Assembly: GCA_025997475.1 (NCBI GenBank)
Contig: BNUQ01000044.1
Coordinates: 1 to 16,195 of the forward strand
Direction: 5' to 3'
DNA from: Planctomycetales bacterium
Lineage (GTDB): Bacteria > Planctomycetota > SZUA-567
Length of the DNA: 16,195 nt
Part shown: positions 13,490-16,195 of the stretch, piece by piece
Position numbering within the stretch: position 1 is the stretch's first letter
Layout: every line of letters begins with the position of its first letter
The notes under the pieces: generated by a model
The model's database searches: none
What the model saw: only the letters and a program-made list of their open reading frames with translations
Told to the model about the DNA's origin: nothing
Program-made: the position numbers and the translations under genes

Positions 13490-14917
13490 CTATGCCTCCT
13501 TCGCCGACAAATCGAGGGCGGCAAGCAACGCCCCGAGTTTATGGTTGGTCTCCGCCAATTCTTTCTCCGGCACCGAATCGTGGACAATGCCCGCGCCCGC
13601 TTGTAGCCACAATTTTTTGCCCTTTTGCAGAACGCAACGAATGGCGATGCAGGTGTTGAAATCGCCGTCCGGTTCCAGGTAACCCACGATGCCGGAATAA
13701 AACCGCCGCGGGTGGCGCTCTAATTTATCCAACGTTTCCATCGCCCGAATTTTCGGCGCGCCGGAAACGGTGCCGGCGGGAAACGACAGGCGGATGGCGT
13801 CGAGTTTTTCGGCGGCGGGGTCTAACTCCGCTTCGACGCGCGACGAGAGATGCATCACGTGCGAGTAATACTCCACCGACATCAGGTCGGCGACTTTGAC
13901 GGAGCCGGTTTTCGCGACGCGACCGAGGTCGTTGCGGGCTAAATCGACCAACATCATATGTTCGGCGCGTTCCTTTTCGTCCGCCAACAATTCCCGCTCC
14001 AATTCCGCGTTCGCCGCCGCGTCGGCGCGGCGCGGGCGCGTGCCGGCGAGCGGCTTAATCGTCAGGCGCCCTTCCTGCAAACGGACGTGCATTTCCGGCG
14101 ACGCGCCGAAAAGTTGGAAATCGCCGAAGTCAATATGAAACATATAGGGCGAGGGATTGATGGAGCGCAGACGCCGGTAACTCTCGAACGACGGGCGCGC
14201 GGTCTCGACCTCGACCCGCCGCGACAACACGGCTTGGATAAAACCGCCGGCTTCGATGTCGCGCTTGATGGACTCCACGCCGGCGAGAAATTCGCGGTCG
14301 CCCGCCGCGTCGGGGATAAGGCGGGCGTTCGCCGGAATTTCCGGCTCGGTCAGATAATTGAAATCGAAGTCGCGAATCCGCCGCTCCACCGCGTCGAGCG
14401 CGCTCGGCAAATCCGTTTCGTGTTCGTGATAATTGACGCCGTGCAAATAAATAACGTCGGCGTGATGGTCGTAAATCAGATAGACGTGTCCGAACAGAAA
14501 CACCGCGTCGTCGATACCGATGTCGTCGGTTTTCGGCGTCAGGCGGATTTGGTCGCAACGGGCGGCGAACTCGTAACCGACGAAGCCGAAGCCGCCGCAC
14601 GGATAGGGAAAGTCCTGGTGAAGCGCCGGATGTTGATTGGCAAACCACGCGGCGGCGTCCAAAATATCGCGCACCGGCGTCGAAACAAACGGGCGCTCGC
14701 TCTCGCCCGCCGGACGAAACAGCACGTCCGCGCCGCGTTGAATCAGGCGAAACGCCTCGTCCAAAACCAACAACGAGTAGCGGGAGCGCCCGCGCTCGAA
14801 AGACGAGGACTCAAAAAGAATCCGCGCGCCGAGTTTGCGTGCCAAGGCGAAAGGGGTGAACCGCTCGCCCGGCAACATACGGATGACGCCGTCGGTGCGA
14901 ATGTCGGGGTTTGCCAT
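13490..14917 (-). CDS. trpE: Anthranilate synthase component I
   Basis: Encodes 475 residues. It converts chorismate to anthranilate with ammonia from the TrpG domain, the committed step of tryptophan synthesis. Chorismate-binding motifs are present: IKPLAGTRPRR, DEKERAEHMMLVDLARNDLG, FPAGTVSGAPKIRAME (about 379-394) and FNTCIAIR. The N-terminal LFESSSFERGRSRYSLL (34-50) corresponds to the LLES tryptophan-binding region, so feedback inhibition by tryptophan is likely. The start at 14917 (MANPD) has GGAG 6 bases ahead; an in-frame TTG four codons upstream overlaps this site and is less likely. It is the first gene of the operon. TrpE is preferred over PabB because of the adjacent trp genes and the LFESS motif. 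Confidence 0.97.
   Translation of the reverse strand: MANPDIRTDGVIRMLPGERFTPFALARKLGARILFESSSFERGRSRYSLLVLDEAFRLIQRGADVLFRPAGESERPFVSTPVRDILDAAAWFANQHPALHQDFPYPCGGFGFVGYEFAARCDQIRLTPKTDDIGIDDAVFLFGHVYLIYDHHADVIYLHGVNYHEHETDLPSALDAVERRIRDFDFNYLTEPEIPANARLIPDAAGDREFLAGVESIKRDIEAGGFIQAVLSRRVEVETARPSFESYRRLRSINPSPYMFHIDFGDFQLFGASPEMHVRLQEGRLTIKPLAGTRPRRADAAANAELERELLADEKERAEHMMLVDLARNDLGRVAKTGSVKVADLMSVEYYSHVMHLSSRVEAELDPAAEKLDAIRLSFPAGTVSGAPKIRAMETLDKLERHPRRFYSGIVGYLEPDGDFNTCIAIRCVLQKGKKLWLQAGAGIVHDSVPEKELAETNHKLGALLAALDLSAKEA
13495..13501 (-). promoter_or_regulatory. Ribosome binding site for trpGD inside the trpE 3' end
   Basis: AAGGAGG on the - strand lies 6 bases before the ATG at 13488 and overlaps the last codons of trpE. 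This fixes the trpGD start and implies coupling of the two anthranilate synthase subunits. Confidence 0.85.
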
Positions 14918-14971
14918 TACGAACTCCAATTTGCTGAACCGAGAAAACGAGCGCTAATCCAAGAGCCAGAG

Positions 14972-15012
14972 ATTCGTTCACGAATTTTCACGTGACCGCG
15001 CGGAAATTCGTG
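14972..15012. promoter_or_regulatory. Putative operator or leader hairpin upstream of trpE
   Basis: Three copies of a half-site occur close together: ATTCGT and CACGAAT form a short palindrome (14972-14985), and ATTCGTG at 15006-15012 pairs with CACGAATTT at 14979-14987 to make a 9-bp stem. The site lies 55-95 bases before the trpE ATG, where an operator or 5' leader structure is expected. It does not look like the E. coli TrpR operator, and no short Trp-rich leader peptide is visible, so classical attenuation is not supported. No convincing -35/-10 pair was found. Confidence 0.3.
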
Positions 15013-15057
15013 GATAAGTTCTTTCTTTTAGAAACTTCTTTTCATTTTTTATCGGCG

Positions 15058-15948
15058 CTAAATTTTGTCGATTTCCGCTTTGGTCAGTCCGGTCGCCGTG
15101 ATTATTTGCGCCGCCGGAATTCCCAATTTTTTAAGATTTCTCGCCGTTTCGCGAATGGCTTCCGCGCGCCCTTGGGCAAGTCCTTTCTTTACCCCGTGTT
15201 TTTCGCCTTTGGCGAAGCCCTTTTTCGCCGCCCATTCAACCGAATTGCGCTCATACGCCTGATTGTCCAAGAACTTCTCATACGCCCGCCGTTGCGCCGC
15301 CGGTAGATTATCCACCAATAATTTCTGCCGCGCCTCGACCAAACCTTTCGCCCGAAATTCCTCTTTAATCTCGTCCGTCTGCAAATAATAAAGCCACTCG
15401 TCGAGCGTGTCCCGCGTCTGCAAATCAAAACGGTTGACTTTCAAAATATAGTATTCGGGAAACACTTTCGCCACGTCCGTCTTGCCTAAAAATTGCTGTT
15501 GTTTTTCGGTAAGTTGCAAAATGTCGTGCCGGTGAATCCCCTCAAACTGCGTCGTGCCGTGATACACGTAGTCCTTGCCGTGCCCTAAATCAAAATACAC
15601 GATGTTGATGGAATAAACTTTCGCCAGCGTCCCGTAGCGGTCGCCGATTTTCACCCGCTCGCTAATCGCTTTCGACACGCCAAAGAGCATCCGGTAAAAA
15701 TAATCCGGCTCGTCGCTGTTCTGCAATTCAATCAAAAAAATCTCGCCGCGGTCGTTTTTCACCACAATATCGACGCGGTTAAATTTGCGCTCCGGCGCGT
15801 CTTGATTGGCTTCGCTTTCGAGAACTTCGACAATTTTAATGTCGTCTTTGAGCAGTTCCGACAAAAAGCCCTCGACGCGGACAAAACTCGACTTGTCCCG
15901 CCACAAGTTTTTGACAAACCAATCAAAACGAATGCTCCGAACGGACAT
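15058..15948 (-). CDS. Rpn/PD-(D/E)XK family nuclease (transposase-like, PDDEXK_2 type)
   Basis: Encodes 296 residues. The nuclease core is NRVDIVVKNDRGEIFLIELQN: Asp60, then Glu74-x-Gln76 of the PD-(D/E)XK fold in the E-x-Q form typical of this family. Then come YFYRMLFGVSKAI, KVYSINIVYFDL and a long helical region. The tail has Gly/Lys-rich repeats (GFAKGEKHGVKKGLAQGRAEA) and ends ATGLTKAEIDKI, a short helix-turn-helix-like ending common in these proteins. Family members act as recombination-promoting DNases and often occur in many copies per genome. AGGA lies 8 bases before the ATG. No terminal inverted repeats of a transposon are visible, so its own mobility is not supported. The frame appears intact. 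Confidence 0.88.
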   Translation of the reverse strand: MSVRSIRFDWFVKNLWRDKSSFVRVEGFLSELLKDDIKIVEVLESEANQDAPERKFNRVDIVVKNDRGEIFLIELQNSDEPDYFYRMLFGVSKAISERVKIGDRYGTLAKVYSINIVYFDLGHGKDYVYHGTTQFEGIHRHDILQLTEKQQQFLGKTDVAKVFPEYYILKVNRFDLQTRDTLDEWLYYLQTDEIKEEFRAKGLVEARQKLLVDNLPAAQRRAYEKFLDNQAYERNSVEWAAKKGFAKGEKHGVKKGLAQGRAEAIRETARNLKKLGIPAAQIITATGLTKAEIDKI

Positions 15949-15973
15949 TTTTTCGTCCTAATAAAACAAGAAC

Positions 15974-16030
15974 CGTTAAGAATGCAGAATTAAGAATACT
16001 GGCGTTTGATTGCTAAATTCGCGCCGCCGC
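15974..16030. repeat. Partial heptamer-flanked element upstream of the Rpn gene
   Basis: A left flank of 7-bp words (GTTAAGA, ATGCAGA, ATTAAGA) is followed by CTGGCGTTTGATTG and TAAATTCGCGCCGCCGCG, related to the core in the other elements. No right flank is present: the 3' end of the next gene begins at once. It is a truncated copy. Confidence 0.75.
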
Positions 16031-16039
16031 GCCGCCGCG

Positions 16040-16195
16040 TTAAATCGCCGCTAAAATTTCGTCCGACGTGACTAAATTGCCGCCCATGCGATTGACCAAC
16101 TCGACCGGTTTGGCGCAGTTAATCGCCAATTTCACCTCGTCGCGGAATTGTCCGTTCGACATTTCGACGACGATGATTTTTTTGACCGGCGCCGC
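16040..16195 (-). CDS. 2-oxoacid:ferredoxin oxidoreductase alpha subunit, C-terminal part (cut by window edge)
   Basis: The last 51 codons and TAA are visible; the 5' part lies outside the window. The sequence contains KKIIVVEMSNGQFRDEVKLA and VELVNRMGGNLVTSDEIL. This fits my memory of the C-terminal end of VorB/KorA-type alpha subunits, where V-V-E-x-x-x-GQ is followed by a GRxGG-like motif and PEEIL. Such complexes oxidatively decarboxylate 2-oxoacids to acyl-CoA, reducing ferredoxin, mainly in anaerobes. Which substrate (2-oxoisovalerate, 2-oxoglutarate or pyruvate) cannot be told from this fragment. Confidence 0.75.
   Translation of the reverse strand, partial: AAPVKKIIVVEMSNGQFRDEVKLAINCAKPVELVNRMGGNLVTSDEILAAI

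Noticed and set aside
14918..14992. A possible Trp leader peptide for attenuation of trpE
   Set aside because: The only candidate frame starts with GTG, has two separated Trp codons and runs into the trpE start. There is no adjacent Trp-Trp pair and no terminator with a U run.
13958..14995. A 345-codon open frame on the + strand opposite trpE
   Set aside because: It is antisense to a strongly conserved gene; GC-rich codon use keeps the opposite frame open. Its translation is Arg-rich and shows no recognisable domain.
15058..15948. A complete insertion sequence around the Rpn/PD-(D/E)XK gene
   Set aside because: No terminal inverted repeats or target duplications are visible on either side; the gene is flanked by ordinary spacer and a heptamer element.

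Overview
The window looks like a chromosomal segment of an anaerobic bacterium. Its coding DNA is GC-rich, but the intergenic DNA is AT-rich and repeat-laden. Anaerobic metabolism is suggested by the gene cut off at the right edge, which matches the C-terminus of a 2-oxoacid:ferredoxin oxidoreductase alpha subunit. The phylum cannot be fixed from the sequence. The Rpn-type nuclease, the TrpD sequence style and the intergenic repeats would suit a spirochaete or a similar deep-branching anaerobe, but this is only a guess.

Left part (1-6032, mainly + strand). The edge is an 87-bp perfect inverted repeat around the 3' end of an N-carbamoylputrescine amidase-like gene, probably a fold-back chimera. 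Next come a family 3 periplasmic binding protein, three tandem 135-bp intergenic repeats, a Pro/Glu-rich zinc-ribbon protein with 39-residue repeats, hisA, and two adjacent DedA-type membrane proteins.

Middle (6004-8152, - strand). A protein converges on the second DedA gene. It has a type IIG/TaqI-like DNA target-recognition region but no methyltransferase domain, and a degenerate receiver-like N-terminus. Upstream of it lies an inverted pair of 62-bp elements whose stems differ by compensating changes. Then comes a small SAM methyltransferase whose 3' end carries 17 perfect AAAC units. In the present frame it ends in a junk tail, while another frame restores the family-type C-terminus, so it looks like a phase-variable gene.

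Right part (8254-14917, - strand). A complete tryptophan operon is transcribed trpE > trpGD > trpCF > trpB > trpA, with the same order and the same two fusions as in E. coli. It encodes all seven steps or domains from chorismate to tryptophan. trpE/trpGD and trpB/trpA are tightly coupled, while repeat elements fill the trpGD/trpCF and trpCF/trpB gaps. Upstream are an Rpn/PD-(D/E)XK nuclease gene and the partial ferredoxin oxidoreductase gene.

Across the window most intergenic gaps hold arrays with a strict 7-bp period. The heptamer differs from gap to gap, and arrays are often paired in inverted orientation around a core resembling CAAATTCGCTTCGCG. In six genes the stop codon lies in or touches such an array. 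The strongest leads are the phase-variable methyltransferase, the methylase-less specificity protein and the heptamer-phased elements.
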